49,330 bases of DNA from an uncultured Clostridia bacterium (GCA_944391745.1 CALXUS010000014.1:1-49330), one strand, 5' to 3'. Positions 17,196 to 26,382 are shown, counted from the first letter of the stretch. Translations and numbers: made by a program. The notes: generated from the sequence alone by a model not told the origin.

Positions 17196-18116
17196 TTATT
17201 TAGCATACCATTTTATATTAATCATTAAAATTAGCTTTTTTACTAGCTGTTTTAAATTTCTTATTTTTATATTTTTGTATATTTTTCTTTTTTTAAGTTC
17301 ATTAATATACCAATTTTGCTTTTCTCCATGAAGTTCTTTAACCTTAAGTAATATAGCATTAGTGCAATAGATTCTAATATTTTCTTTAGTTCTTTTCTCT
17401 AAATTATAACTATCAGTTTGTTTTAAAATATTGTCAAATTGATAAAGCACATCTTCAGCCTTTTTTATAGTTTTATTATAATTATCTTCTCTCATAATGC
17501 TATTTTCAGATTGAACATAATAATACACATATTGATCTAGTGATACCATTGATTTGGCTTTTAATATAAGTAATGGAATAAGAGCGAAATCTTCATGGTA
17601 TTTTCCTTTTTCAAAAAACAAATTATTTTTTTCAAACAAATCTTTTTTGAAAATATAAGACCACAATGTATCTAAATATACATCTGTAAAGCATAATTTA
17701 TTAAATGCTTCTTCTCCAGAAACCTCATCAAATATTGCTCCAGTTATTTGTATTTCTTGATTTTGCTTTTTTATAATTCCTTTTCTTTTAATAATGTCAA
17801 TATTATTATTAATATATTTTTCTACATTATCAAAATAATTACTTGCTACATAATCATCTGAATCAACAAAGGCTATATATTCTCCACTTGCTTTAGAAAT
17901 ACCAAAGTTTCTTGAATCAGCTACACCTGTATTTTCTTTGTAAAAGTATTTTATTTTATTTGAAGCAAAAAGTTGTACTACTTCTTCAGTTTTGTCTTTT
18001 GAGCCATCATTTATAAGTATAATTTCATAATCATCATATTTGGTTTCTAATATTGAATTCAAACATTGCTCAATTGTTTTTTCAGCATTAAATGCTGTTA
18101 TAATGATACTAATCAT
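17196..18116 (-). CDS. GT2 glycosyltransferase
   Basis: The product is 306 residues. Family 2 motifs are 'ISIIITAFNAEKTIEQCLNS', 'INDGSKDKTEEV', 'ENTGVADSRNFGISKA' and 'IAFVDSDDYVAS', with 'YHEDFALIPLLILKA' as the catalytic ED region. It resembles the preceding GT2 and may be an old duplicate. Its start overlaps the end of the upstream GT4 gene by 8 bases, which indicates translational coupling. The C-terminus is basic. Confidence 0.9.
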   Translation of the reverse strand: MISIIITAFNAEKTIEQCLNSILETKYDDYEIILINDGSKDKTEEVVQLFASNKIKYFYKENTGVADSRNFGISKASGEYIAFVDSDDYVASNYFDNVEKYINNNIDIIKRKGIIKKQNQEIQITGAIFDEVSGEEAFNKLCFTDVYLDTLWSYIFKKDLFEKNNLFFEKGKYHEDFALIPLLILKAKSMVSLDQYVYYYVQSENSIMREDNYNKTIKKAEDVLYQFDNILKQTDSYNLEKRTKENIRIYCTNAILLKVKELHGEKQNWYINELKKRKIYKNIKIRNLKQLVKKLILMINIKWYAK

Positions 18117-19203
18117 TAATTATACCCCTTATTTTTTTAGTAATTTCTTCATTAAATTCTTTAGGATTAAATTTTTTAACTTTAATGCCATTATCTAAAA
18201 ATTCCTTCATACCAATGTATACACCATCTTCTGAGTTGTCTACTACCATTCCATATTTTCCATCAATATCTTTTTTACTATCTGAAACATTTGTTGTAAC
18301 AATGGGCACACCCATAATTTGAGATTCCACAAAAACTACTGGATAGCCTTCAAATTCAGATGAAAGTATAAAGCAATCACTTAATTTAAAATATGGATAA
18401 GGATTTTTCTTAGCACCTAGCATTATTATATTATCTAAATTTTTCTCTTTAATTGTTTTTTTGTAATCTTCAGTATTTGGACCTTTTCCTATAAGTAATA
18501 CTTTAAATTTATATCCTTGCTTGTTTAATTTTTCTGTTGCATTTATTATTCTTGAAATCTTTTTTTGTTTTTCATCATGTCTTCCAACATTTATAAATAT
18601 AGGATTATTATCTTTTTGTATTAAATTTAATTCTTCTCTCTTTATTTTTTCATTTGATAACTTTTGTATTTTTTCATAATCTATTAAATTATTGCATACT
18701 AATGTATTTTTTATTAGTTCCGGAAACTGAGCAATAAATATTTTTCTATCAAAATCAGATACAAAAACTATTTTTCTAAAATCTTGTATTCTCAATGATT
18801 TGAAAAAATTTCTATATTGGCTAATATCATTTTCATAAAAATCCATATAATTATTATGAATCCAAATTGCATTATTTTTGCTTGCTGTTCTAGCAACAAA
18901 AGATGCAGGAAGACTATATGTAGCAAAATCTGCAGAAAAATCAAATTTATTATTATATTTTATTTTGAAAATAGTTTGTTTTAAAAAATTAACTGCTTTC
19001 CTTATAATCGAAAATTTAAGTTTACAAGGAGCATAAGTAACAATTTTTATTTCTTTAGGTAATTCATCTAGAAATATACCCTTTTTTTCTTCTAAAACTA
19101 ATGTAATATCATAGTCATTTACTAAATGTTTTAATAAGGTAACTAATGCTGTTTCAATTCCTCCAACATCTAATGAATAAGCTGAAAAGAGTATTTTTTT
19201 CAT
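18109..19203 (-). CDS. GT4 glycosyltransferase, first gene of the polysaccharide cluster
   Basis: The product is 364 residues. GT4 features are 'FSAYSLDVGGIETALVTLLK', 'FINVGRHDEKQKKISRII', 'VLLIGKGPNTEDYKK' and 'SSEFEGYPVVFVESQIMGVP'. AGGAGG precedes the ATG at 19203. A promoter with an extended -10 lies just upstream (19243-19271), so this is the likely first gene of an operon that runs to at least 11147. It is soluble. The specific donor and linkage cannot be read. Confidence 0.88.
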   Translation of the reverse strand: MKKILFSAYSLDVGGIETALVTLLKHLVNDYDITLVLEEKKGIFLDELPKEIKIVTYAPCKLKFSIIRKAVNFLKQTIFKIKYNNKFDFSADFATYSLPASFVARTASKNNAIWIHNNYMDFYENDISQYRNFFKSLRIQDFRKIVFVSDFDRKIFIAQFPELIKNTLVCNNLIDYEKIQKLSNEKIKREELNLIQKDNNPIFINVGRHDEKQKKISRIINATEKLNKQGYKFKVLLIGKGPNTEDYKKTIKEKNLDNIIMLGAKKNPYPYFKLSDCFILSSEFEGYPVVFVESQIMGVPIVTTNVSDSKKDIDGKYGMVVDNSEDGVYIGMKEFLDNGIKVKKFNPKEFNEEITKKIRGIIND

Positions 19204-19242
19204 TACTTCCTCCTAAAGTTATTCTTTAAAATTTCTTTCAAT

Positions 19243-19271
19243 AATATATCAAAAAAGCAAGAAAAATACAA
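19243..19271 (-). promoter_or_regulatory. Promoter of the polysaccharide cluster
   Basis: Minus strand: -35 TTGTAT (19271-19266), a 17-base spacer, extended -10 TGATATATT with TATATT at 19248-19243. The -35 overlaps the distal arm of the rpiA terminator. The same extended -10 string occurs in the rpiA promoter. Confidence 0.5.
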
Positions 19272-19307
19272 GTATTTCCGATAAAAATGGAATACTTGTA
19301 TTTTTAC
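19264..19307 (-). terminator. Terminator of rpiA
   Basis: On the minus strand an AT-rich stem, AAAATACAAGTATT paired with AATACTTGTATTTT, starts about 12 bases after the rpiA stop and is followed by a T-rich stretch. It could act in both directions. Confidence 0.6.
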
Positions 19308-19319
19308 TTTTATTATGAT

Positions 19320-19955
19320 TTAATTAATTATTTCTATGTTATTATATTTTAAGAATAATCCTGATTCTATTACTCCTGTTATTAGCTTAACTTTGTCTTC
19401 TAAAGATTGCTCTATATTTTCAAATTTTACATCTAAAATTCCATTGTTGTTCTCTGTTAATCCTCTATATGTAATTTCTGTTGCGCCGAGTTTCTCTAGT
19501 TTTTCTGATACATATTTAAGTGCAGATGGGAAAACTTCAATTGGAACTTTGCATTTTTGTCCTAAATAATCAACTATTTTTGTTTCGTCAACTAAAATAT
19601 ATGTAATTGGTGAAGAGATAATATTTAATTTTTCTTTGAACATTGCAGCTCCTTTGCCTTTAATTAGCCACAAATTTTTCAAATCAACTTCATCTGCTCC
19701 ATCAAAAGCCCAATCTATTGAATTCTCTATTAAGTTTCCTATTTTTATTCCATATTTTGTACATACATCTTTTATTAAATTAGATGTTGGAATAGCAGTT
19801 ATATTTAAGCCTTCATTTTTTACTTTTTGACCAATTTTTTCAGCTGCTATATATGATGTTGTTCCAGATCCAAAGCCAATAGTTTGTCCATCTTTAACTT
19901 TATCTAAAATTTTATCAGCTAATTTTTCTTTAGCTTCTCTATTTACTATTTCCAT
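19320..19955 (-). CDS. rpiA: Ribose-5-phosphate isomerase A
   Basis: The product is 211 residues, a little shorter than the usual 220-230. RpiA interconverts ribose 5-phosphate and ribulose 5-phosphate in the pentose phosphate pathway. Key motifs are visible: 'IGFGSGTTSYIAAEKI' (phosphate loop), 'WAFDGADEVD' (catalytic Asp region) and 'LIKGKGAAMFKEK' (catalytic Glu/Lys region). AGGAGG precedes the ATG. It follows spoIIIAH by 62 bases and has its own promoter in that gap, so it probably does not depend on sporulation transcription. Confidence 0.96.
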   Translation of the reverse strand: MEIVNREAKEKLADKILDKVKDGQTIGFGSGTTSYIAAEKIGQKVKNEGLNITAIPTSNLIKDVCTKYGIKIGNLIENSIDWAFDGADEVDLKNLWLIKGKGAAMFKEKLNIISSPITYILVDETKIVDYLGQKCKVPIEVFPSALKYVSEKLEKLGATEITYRGLTENNNGILDVKFENIEQSLEDKVKLITGVIESGLFLKYNNIEIIN

Positions 19956-19975
19956 TATAACCTCCTATTTTTATT

Positions 19976-20004
19976 AATATATCAAATAGGCTAGAAAAAA
20001 ACAA
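19976..20004 (-). promoter_or_regulatory. Promoter of rpiA
   Basis: Minus strand: -35 TTGTTT (20004-19999), a 17-base spacer, extended -10 TGATATATT with TATATT at 19981-19976. It lies in the gap between spoIIIAH and rpiA. Confidence 0.5.
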
Positions 20005-20017
20005 GTAAATTTTCGTT

Positions 20018-20767
20018 TTAATTTGTTGTTATATGTATGTTTTCAATTTCAGTTTTTAATTCTCTTTGAACTATATTTTGTACCTGTGCAATTTGTTCTG
20101 TTGTTAAATCTTTTCCTTTTATTACAACATTAACGCTTGGACTATTTACAAATACTATTACATTTTCAAAGTCTTTTGTTTGTAGTAGATTTTCCACTAT
20201 CATTATTGCATTTTTTGTATCATTTATATTTTTTATTTCATTTTCAGCAATGTCTTTTTGCTCAGAAGAAATCTTTTCATTTTCTAAAATTCCTGTATAA
20301 GTTTCGAGCATCTGAGAATACATAGTTTCTCTTTCAAGTTTTGAACGAGTAAAATAATCATCATTTGCATTATTGCTTACTTCTTTTACTGTATTTTCTT
20401 CATTAATTTGTTCTTGATTTGTATTATTTTGTGTGGTGTTGTCACTATTTATTTCATTAGTACTAGTTTCTTCTATTATTTCATTTTCTGGAATAATATT
20501 TTCGCTATTTTCTGATTCATTTATTATTTCATTTGATATGTTTTCATTTATTACTTGATTTTGTATTTCTTTTTCATTAATTACATTTGTACTTACTAAT
20601 TGTGCATCTCCTAAGCTCGCTAATAAGAAATTCTCATTTTCATGATTATTATTATAATTTAAATATCCTGCAGTCATTAGCATTAGTGCTAAAGCCAATA
20701 AGACAATTTGGTTTTTCTTAACAATTTTTTTAAATGAACTATTTTTCTCACCTATTCTTTTAATCAT
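20018..20767 (-). CDS. spoIIIAH: Stage III sporulation protein AH
   Basis: The product is 249 residues with one N-terminal membrane helix (about 24-41), a long Asn/Glu-rich linker (about 60-135) and a C-terminal ring-forming domain with 'YFTRSKLERETMYSQMLETY', characteristic of SpoIIIAH. In the mother cell membrane SpoIIIAH binds forespore SpoIIQ to form the channel or zipper across the intermembrane space. It is the last gene of the operon; spoIIIAG ends 56 bases upstream. The linker is longer than in Bacillus subtilis, and SpoIIQ is not in the window. Confidence 0.93.
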   Translation of the reverse strand: MIKRIGEKNSSFKKIVKKNQIVLLALALMLMTAGYLNYNNNHENENFLLASLGDAQLVSTNVINEKEIQNQVINENISNEIINESENSENIIPENEIIEETSTNEINSDNTTQNNTNQEQINEENTVKEVSNNANDDYFTRSKLERETMYSQMLETYTGILENEKISSEQKDIAENEIKNINDTKNAIMIVENLLQTKDFENVIVFVNSPSVNVVIKGKDLTTEQIAQVQNIVQRELKTEIENIHITTN

Positions 20768-20823
20768 AAATTTTTCCTTATTTCAAATATTTAGATTTTT
20801 TGGATTAATCTATAAACCATCAA

Positions 20824-21426
20824 TTATTCACTCATTTTAAAAACTTGTATTTTATGCGTTGCTAGTCCAGTTGCAGCTTCAACAGCTTGAATTATATTGG
20901 TTTTTACATTTGCATCATTAGCTCCTTGTGCAGTTATTATTGCACCTTCAATTTTAGGACTAATTATGCTTTGCGTAACTGGTTCTTTTTTTCCACTTTC
21001 ATCTTCTTCATAAACCACTTCTTTTTGACTGTCAGTTTCTTCAATTGTTCTTGTTCCGCCAGTTGAATCAGTCTCTGTTGTATTGCTTTCTTTTGTATTT
21101 TCATTATATATTGGTACATAAGTACTTGTTTGAGAATAAGTTAATAGAACTTTAACTTTTCCAACGCCTTCTATATTAGACAAAATATTTGCTAATTTTT
21201 CTTCATTTTCATCTGTTGTTGTTTTAGAATCAACTTGCACAACATCATTTCTATTTTCCGCTTCTGGTATTTCGTTGCTTCCTTTTTTTGTATCTCCATT
21301 CATTATGTAATTTATTGCCACTATAGTTATAATTAGTATAATAACAAAAACTACTGTATTTTCAATTTTTCTTTTATTATTTCCATCGTTATTTGAAAAA
21401 GTTTTCTTTAGTTTATCTTTAAGCAT
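20824..21426 (-). CDS. spoIIIAG: Stage III sporulation protein AG
   Basis: The product is 200 residues. One membrane helix (about 25-42) is followed by a periplasm-like domain with 'KLANILSNIEGVGKVKVLLT' and 'PKIEGAIITAQGANDANVK', the hallmark of SpoIIIAG. A low-complexity Thr/Glu insert is in the middle (about 115-145). SpoIIIAG forms large rings in the outer forespore membrane as part of the feeding-tube apparatus, and its ring fold resembles type III secretion components. It lies between spoIIIAF and spoIIIAH. Confidence 0.95.
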   Translation of the reverse strand: MLKDKLKKTFSNNDGNNKRKIENTVVFVIILIITIVAINYIMNGDTKKGSNEIPEAENRNDVVQVDSKTTTDENEEKLANILSNIEGVGKVKVLLTYSQTSTYVPIYNENTKESNTTETDSTGGTRTIEETDSQKEVVYEEDESGKKEPVTQSIISPKIEGAIITAQGANDANVKTNIIQAVEAATGLATHKIQVFKMSE

Positions 21427-21452
21427 TTTTTCTCCTTTCTTAAAATAGTGTA

Positions 21453-22025
21453 TTAACTTATTTCTATATTTTTTTCTTTTACATTATAAGTTTCACTTAA
21501 AAATTCTTTTAATTTCTTTTCTTCACTATTAGAAATTCCTTTTACAACTTGCTCTTTTATATTATTATCTTTTTCACCTATAACAACTTCATTTATTTGT
21601 ATATTATTTGAATTAGTTTGTGTTTCTTCAGAATCTGGTAACTCATAAATACCTTCAACAACTATTTTTTTAATTTCATAATTCTCATTTGTAGTTAGTT
21701 CTATATTTTCACAAGAGTATCCTTTGTTAGCAATTTTTGACTTTATATCTTGTGTTAAATTATTTAAAAAAATTTCATCTATATTGTGTTCATTTGTATT
21801 ATCTAATTCTATTGCTGTATTTTCCAGGCTTAAATTAAATTCTTCTAAATCCATATCAATATTTTTTCCTATTACAGGATTTATAATTGCAAATAATACA
21901 TAAACACCTATTATTACTTTTATATATTTTTTATTTTTTCCCTCTGGTAAAATCATCTGTAAAATTACACCTATAATTACAGCAAAAATTACTTGTTGAG
22001 TCCATGAACTTATAAAAGAAATCAT
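21453..22025 (-). CDS. spoIIIAF: Stage III sporulation protein AF
   Basis: The product is 190 residues with two N-terminal membrane segments (about 9-28 and 35-53) and a soluble domain ending 'LKEFLSETYNVKEKNIEIS'. The start 'MISFISSWTQQVIFAVIIGV' followed by 'MILPEGKNKKYIKVIIGVYV' is highly typical of SpoIIIAF. It lies between spoIIIAE and spoIIIAG in the standard order and is part of the sporulation channel complex. Confidence 0.94.
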   Translation of the reverse strand: MISFISSWTQQVIFAVIIGVILQMILPEGKNKKYIKVIIGVYVLFAIINPVIGKNIDMDLEEFNLSLENTAIELDNTNEHNIDEIFLNNLTQDIKSKIANKGYSCENIELTTNENYEIKKIVVEGIYELPDSEETQTNSNNIQINEVVIGEKDNNIKEQVVKGISNSEEKKLKEFLSETYNVKEKNIEIS

Positions 22026-22043
22026 TTTTTGTCCTACTTTCTT

Positions 22044-23240
22044 CTAACCATACATTAATCCACTATTTGAAATTTTCATTACAATAGCTACGCCTATTAT
22101 TACCAATACTGTTAAAGCTACCATTACTGCAAGGAAAATTTTAAAAGTTCCTCCAAGCTGTTCTAGTATTCCAACTATTTTTGTATCAGCTATAGGTTCG
22201 CACAGCGCTGCCCCTAGGTAATAGATAATTGATAATATCGCTAATTGAATAATGGGCCTTATGCATATTGCTAATATTACTATTATGCCAACAATCCCTA
22301 CAGCATTTTTTATAATATTACTACAACCTACTATTGTATTTACTGCATCTCCTAAAATACTTCCTACTATTGGTACTACGGAAGATATAGCCGTTTTTGC
22401 AGCTTTTGCAGTTACTCCATCTATGCTAGATGTTAGCCCTCCTTCAAGTGATGTAATACTTATAAATAAAGTTAATATTGTTCCAAGTAGCCATATCATT
22501 CCTGAATTTAAAAATTTTGAAATTTTTTCAACTTGTACTTGGTCAGAAATTTTAGAAATAATTCCTAATGCAGTTGACACTAAAGCTATTGGAATTAATA
22601 TATTGCTCATAAAATTACTTATAAATGTAATTAATAGTAATAAAATAGGTTGTAACATACTTGAAGAAGCTATACTCCCTGTTGTTATCATTAAAGTTAT
22701 CATAAGAGGTATAAGTGTATTTGCAAAGCTAGCGAGGTTTTGTACTGCTTGTTTCATTTCTGTGATAATATTTGAGAAATTAGCCATAACTATTGTAACT
22801 ATTAGAATATATTCAATATAATAAGCAATTTTTGAAACATTTTCATTGCCTAAGTTTTCACTAATTGCTTTGAGAATACTGTGAATTATAACTATTACTA
22901 ATACACTAGCTATGCTTGCTAATGCAGTTTTAACATTTTCTCCTATAAGAGCAAATAATACATTCATTATTGTACTATTATCAATTTTTCCACTTAAGCT
23001 ATTTGTAAAAATTTCTGTAAGATTAATATCACCATAAATATCTTTTGTATATTTTTCTGAATCAGATAAAAAAGTGGAAATTCCTAATGCATCAGTTTGA
23101 GATGATAGTACACTTTCCTGTTCTGAAGTGCTTGATACCAATTTTATTTTACTATCACTATTTTGCAAAGAGGCCTGCGAAGTTGATGGAATTATATATG
23201 TAATAATTGCTATTAAAAGTATTATGTAAAACTTTTTCAA
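22044..23240 (-). CDS. spoIIIAE: Stage III sporulation protein AE
   Basis: The product is 398 residues with an N-terminal signal peptide (residues 1-23, ending SQA) and about seven to eight membrane segments. Typical stretches are 'SSVVPIVGSILGDAVNTIVG' and 'GAALCEPIADTKIVGILEQL'. It is the largest membrane component of the SpoIIIA complex in the mother cell membrane around the forespore. Length matches the family (about 400). Confidence 0.95.
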   Translation of the reverse strand: MKKFYIILLIAIITYIIPSTSQASLQNSDSKIKLVSSTSEQESVLSSQTDALGISTFLSDSEKYTKDIYGDINLTEIFTNSLSGKIDNSTIMNVLFALIGENVKTALASIASVLVIVIIHSILKAISENLGNENVSKIAYYIEYILIVTIVMANFSNIITEMKQAVQNLASFANTLIPLMITLMITTGSIASSSMLQPILLLLITFISNFMSNILIPIALVSTALGIISKISDQVQVEKISKFLNSGMIWLLGTILTLFISITSLEGGLTSSIDGVTAKAAKTAISSVVPIVGSILGDAVNTIVGCSNIIKNAVGIVGIIVILAICIRPIIQLAILSIIYYLGAALCEPIADTKIVGILEQLGGTFKIFLAVMVALTVLVIIGVAIVMKISNSGLMYG

Positions 23241-23260
23241 TTTATCACCTCTTAAATAAA

Positions 23261-23647
23261 CTATGGCAAAATTTTTACAACCGTATCTATTAATGCATTT
23301 ATTATTGGAATTGACATTGAAATTATTATTATTTTTCCGCCTATATCAACTTTGCTAGCAATTGCACTTTCACCCGAATCCTTGCTTATACTTACTGCAA
23401 ATTCTGTAAGTATAGCTATACCTGTTATTTTTATAAGTATTACTAAGAATTCGCTATTAATGTTGGTTTTGCTTGATATACTTTTTATCATTTCTATTAT
23501 GCCTGAAAGTGTGTTAAAAGCTAAGCTCAATATTAATATTCCTGCAATTATTGATGCGTATATAGCAAATTCTGGTCTGTATTGCTTGAGAATTACTATA
23601 ATTACAATTGCTAAAAAAGCTATTCCAATTATTTTAATAATATCCAT
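23261..23647 (-). CDS. spoIIIAD: Stage III sporulation protein AD
   Basis: The product is 128 residues from the ATG at 23647, which has GAGG about 7 bases upstream; the frame is open 7 codons further but without a better site, and that extension would overlap spoIIIAC. It has four membrane segments. 'MDIIKIIGIAFLAIVIIVIL' and 'ALIDTVVKILP' at the end fit SpoIIIAD. It is one of the small membrane subunits of the channel. Confidence 0.94.
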   Translation of the reverse strand: MDIIKIIGIAFLAIVIIVILKQYRPEFAIYASIIAGILILSLAFNTLSGIIEMIKSISSKTNINSEFLVILIKITGIAILTEFAVSISKDSGESAIASKVDIGGKIIIISMSIPIINALIDTVVKILP

Positions 23648-23657
23648 ATTTATTCCT

Positions 23658-23852
23658 CTATAAATCAAACATTGTTCTTACTGTTGTGAATAATGAGCTT
23701 ACCTCTTTTATGACCATTGAAAGTACAATTATTAATCCAGCCAGAGTTGTCATCATAGCTTGATCCTCCCTTCCTGCCCTTACCAAAACTTGATATAAAA
23801 CTGCAACCAATATTCCTATTGCTGCTATTTTAAATAATAAATCAATGCTCAT
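23658..23852 (-). CDS. spoIIIAC: Stage III sporulation protein AC
   Basis: The product is 64 residues with two membrane helices. 'IDLLFKIAAIGILVAVLYQV' and 'LVRAGREDQAMMTTLAGLII' are conserved SpoIIIAC signatures, and the length is normal (about 65-68). It stops 10 bases before the spoIIIAD start. Confidence 0.95.
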   Translation of the reverse strand: MSIDLLFKIAAIGILVAVLYQVLVRAGREDQAMMTTLAGLIIVLSMVIKEVSSLFTTVRTMFDL

Positions 23853-23899
23853 TATTCCCCTCCAACATTAACATAATTTTTTTATTGCAAACCTAATTA

Positions 23900-24409
23900 T
23901 CATATTAAAATTATTACTAATGCTAGTCCAATTGTTGCTCCAAGAGTTTTATATAATTTTTCATTTTTTACTTTTTCATTTTCAGCATCTTTAATCTGCA
24001 CATCTAAAAACTTGCATGTAAGTTTAATTTCACTTACCTGTCCATCAATATCTGTTTTTCCAAGCATTTTTGCCAAACCTTTTATTATATCTTTATCTTC
24101 TTTAGTAAAATTTGTATTCGAATTTTCTATTGCATTTTCAAAAGCGACACCTGCAGATTCATTATTCATAGATATTGAGGCTTCTTTAAAAATATTTCCT
24201 ATGTTTTCATTTACTTTACAAGATATTTCATCAAAAACGTCAGGTACTGGCTCATAGGTAAATTTAATTTTCTCTTCAAAAAAATTAAGAGCTTTCCTCA
24301 TTTCTTTTAAATCTCGTAATCTGTTTGAATATTTTTTTGACATGAGCACCCCTATAAAACTTGTCCCGAGTAGAATTGCTCCTAAAAATATGTATTTAAT
24401 TAAAATCAT
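23900..24409 (-). CDS. spoIIIAB: Stage III sporulation protein AB
   Basis: The product is 169 residues from the ATG at 24409; GAGG lies 11 bases before it, and the length matches the family (about 170). A longer in-frame start at 24481 would overlap spoIIIAA and lacks the hydrophobic start, so I reject it. There is an N-terminal membrane helix, a helical domain with 'SNRLRDLKEMRKALNFFEEK' and 'YKTLGATIGLALVIIL' at the end. SpoIIIAB resembles the GspF-like platform proteins and probably pairs with the ATPase SpoIIIAA. Confidence 0.94.
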   Translation of the reverse strand: MILIKYIFLGAILLGTSFIGVLMSKKYSNRLRDLKEMRKALNFFEEKIKFTYEPVPDVFDEISCKVNENIGNIFKEASISMNNESAGVAFENAIENSNTNFTKEDKDIIKGLAKMLGKTDIDGQVSEIKLTCKFLDVQIKDAENEKVKNEKLYKTLGATIGLALVIILI

Positions 24410-24464
24410 TTTGTATATTCCTCTTTTCTTTTGTTTATAATATATATATTCTGGAATTATTAAT

Positions 24465-25373
24465 TTAGACCAATTTTCCATCTACAGTTTTGTACATATT
24501 TCTGTCTAAATAATAAACCTTTCCCATTTTTCCTCTATTTTCCAGAAAAATTATTCTTTTAAACAATTTTTCTTCATACAATTTATTTAATGTTTCATTT
24601 TGTCTTAAGTCGGCAATATCTGAACCATGTGCAGTAAAGATTCCCTTGACTCCTGAACATATTCCATAATTTATTGCTTCTAAATCACCCTCTGTTCCAA
24701 TTTCATCTGCAACTATTATTTGTGGTGCCATAGTTCTTACAGCTATTTTCATTCCTAAACTTTTTGTTACATTATCCATCACATCAGTCCTTAATCCTAT
24801 ATCATTTTGAGGAATTCCTTTATACATAGAAGCAATTTCTCCCCTTTCATCAATAAGCGATATAGTAAATCCCATATTACTTAAATTTCTTACCAAATCT
24901 CTTAGTACTGTCGTTTTTCCGCAACCAGGCTTAGATACTATTAAAGTATTGTTAATTTCCAGTTTGTTATCATTTATTTTAGATACAACTTCTTTTATAA
25001 CTTCATCACTAGCTCCAATTATTTCTCTTGCTATTCTAAAATTTAAAGAAGAAACATAGTTAACATTTATGATTTTTCCATCTTCCATAGCTACATTACC
25101 GGTTATTCCTACTCTGTGTCCACCTTGAAGAGTTATGTATCCATCGCAAATTTGACTTTGATAAGAATATATTGAATTGTTGCAAAGAGATTGTAAAATA
25201 TTTATTATTTCAGATTGAGTAATAATGTGTTCTAAGATATCTTCTTTTCCATCCGGATATTTTAGTATTACTGGTCTGTCCACTCTTATTCTAATTTCTT
25301 CTATCGAATTTTCATTAATGCTATAGCAAATATCTCTTGATAAAACTCTTGTAATTGAACGTAAATCTACCAT
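24465..25373 (-). CDS. spoIIIAA: Stage III sporulation protein AA (ATPase)
   Basis: The product is 302 residues from the ATG at 25373, which has AAGGAG 6 bases upstream. The frame stays open into the palindromic element before it, but those codons come from the element. SpoIIIAA is a secretion-type ATPase: Walker A 'VSKPGCGKTTVLRDLVRNLS', 'SLIDERGEIA', 'QIIVADEIGTEGD' and 'ITAHG'-like 'GIFTAHGSDIADLRQN' are visible. It would power the SpoIIIA channel. First gene of the operon. I could not find a convincing sigma-E promoter; the 5' region is filled by the element at 25397-25519. Confidence 0.96.
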   Translation of the reverse strand: MVDLRSITRVLSRDICYSINENSIEEIRIRVDRPVILKYPDGKEDILEHIITQSEIINILQSLCNNSIYSYQSQICDGYITLQGGHRVGITGNVAMEDGKIINVNYVSSLNFRIAREIIGASDEVIKEVVSKINDNKLEINNTLIVSKPGCGKTTVLRDLVRNLSNMGFTISLIDERGEIASMYKGIPQNDIGLRTDVMDNVTKSLGMKIAVRTMAPQIIVADEIGTEGDLEAINYGICSGVKGIFTAHGSDIADLRQNETLNKLYEEKLFKRIIFLENRGKMGKVYYLDRNMYKTVDGKLV

Positions 25374-25396
25374 AATATTCTCCTTTTGATTTATTA

Positions 25397-25519
25397 GGCT
25401 GTTTTTGGGGACACCTTCCAAAAACATCTTAATTTCTAAAATAGTTTTTAAATTAAAATAAGCTGTTTTTGTTGAATATGTTGGAAAGCTGTTTTTGGAA
25501 GGTGTCCCCAAAAACAGCC
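25397..25519. repeat. Palindromic element copy 2, upstream of spoIIIAA
   Basis: The left arm GGCTGTTTTTGGGGACACC (continuing TTCCAAAAAC) at 25397 onward pairs with the right arm ending 25519. About 60 bases of AT-rich DNA lie between the arms and contain a further partial AGCTGTTTTTG. The right end is 9 bases before the yebC terminator, and the left end is 24 bases before the spoIIIAA start codon. Confidence 0.9.
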
Positions 25520-25527
25520 CCCCGAGC

Positions 25528-25571
25528 AAAAAAATAAGTAGCCTATATTAAATATATGCTACTTATTTTTT
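25528..25571 (-). terminator. Terminator of yebC
   Basis: The stem AAATAAGTAGC / GCTACTTATTT is followed by a run of seven T on the minus strand, about 20 bases after the yebC stop. It also has T-rich sequence on the plus strand. Confidence 0.75.
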
Positions 25572-25592
25572 ATTTATTACTATTCAATTTTA

Positions 25593-26318
25593 TTATTCTT
25601 CCCAGTTAGTATATACGTTCATTACATCATCCAAGTCTTCTAAGTTATCTATTAATCTTTGCATTTTTTCTGCAGCTTCGTCATCTAATTCAACTGTTGT
25701 TGTTGGTACCATTCTTACTTCTGCTTGAATAAATTCTAATCCATTATTTTCTAAAGCTTCTCTAACTTTTGAAAAATCTTTTGGATCAGTTGTAATTTCA
25801 TAACATTCATCATCTGCTGTGAAATCTTCTGCTCCACTATCTAATGCAAGCATCATCATATCATCTTCTGAAAAGTTTGTTGTAGTTCTATCAATAACAA
25901 TTACACCTTTTTTGTTAAACATATATGATACACATCCAGTTGTACCTAAGTTTCCTCCGGCTTTGTCAAAAATATGTCTTACATCAGCTGCTGTTCTATT
26001 TTTGTTATCTGTACTAGCTTCTACTATTACAGCAACACCATTTATTCCATATCCTTCATAAGTAATTTCTTCATAATTTTTGTTACTTCCTTCTCCTGAT
26101 GCTTTTTTAATTGCATTGTTTATTGTATCATTTGGCATGTTATTAGATTTACATTTTGCTATTACATCTTTTAGTTTAGAGTTACTAGTCGGATCAGGTC
26201 CTCCTGCTTTAACTGCTAATAGTATTTCTCTACCTAATTTTGTAAATATTTTTCCTCTTGCTGCATCTGCTTTTCCTTTTTTGGCTTGTATGTTATGCCA
26301 TTTTGAATGTCCTGACAT
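25593..26318 (-). CDS. yebC: YebC/PmpR family protein
   Basis: The product is 241 residues from the ATG at 26318 with AGGAGG upstream. The N-terminus '[20 protein letters not shown]' is diagnostic of the family, and the acidic C-terminal part ('[20 protein letters not shown]') is also typical. Family members were described as transcription regulators, and some act as translation factors that relieve ribosome stalling at proline runs. The gene has its own promoter (26354-26382) and terminator, so it is a single-gene unit. Confidence 0.95.
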   Translation of the reverse strand: MSGHSKWHNIQAKKGKADAARGKIFTKLGREILLAVKAGGPDPTSNSKLKDVIAKCKSNNMPNDTINNAIKKASGEGSNKNYEEITYEGYGINGVAVIVEASTDNKNRTAADVRHIFDKAGGNLGTTGCVSYMFNKKGVIVIDRTTTNFSEDDMMMLALDSGAEDFTADDECYEITTDPKDFSKVREALENNGLEFIQAEVRMVPTTTVELDDEAAEKMQRLIDNLEDLDDVMNVYTNWEE

Positions 26319-26353
26319 GACTAATTCCTCCTTTTTAATTTTTTCCATTATTT

Positions 26354-26382
26354 ATTGTAACACATTTTTTTGCTTTTGTAAA
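26354..26382 (-). promoter_or_regulatory. Promoter of yebC
   Basis: Minus strand: -35 TTTACA (26382-26377), a 17-base spacer, -10 TACAAT (26359-26354), about 35 bases before the start codon. Confidence 0.65.

Noticed and set aside
24410..24481. Longer SpoIIIAB start overlapping spoIIIAA
   Set aside because: It would add 24 residues before the conserved hydrophobic N-terminus; the ATG at 24409 gives the normal length of about 170.
25374..25529. N-terminal extension of SpoIIIAA
   Set aside because: The frame is open but the codons are from the palindromic element; the ATG at 25373 has AAGGAG and gives the family's normal length.
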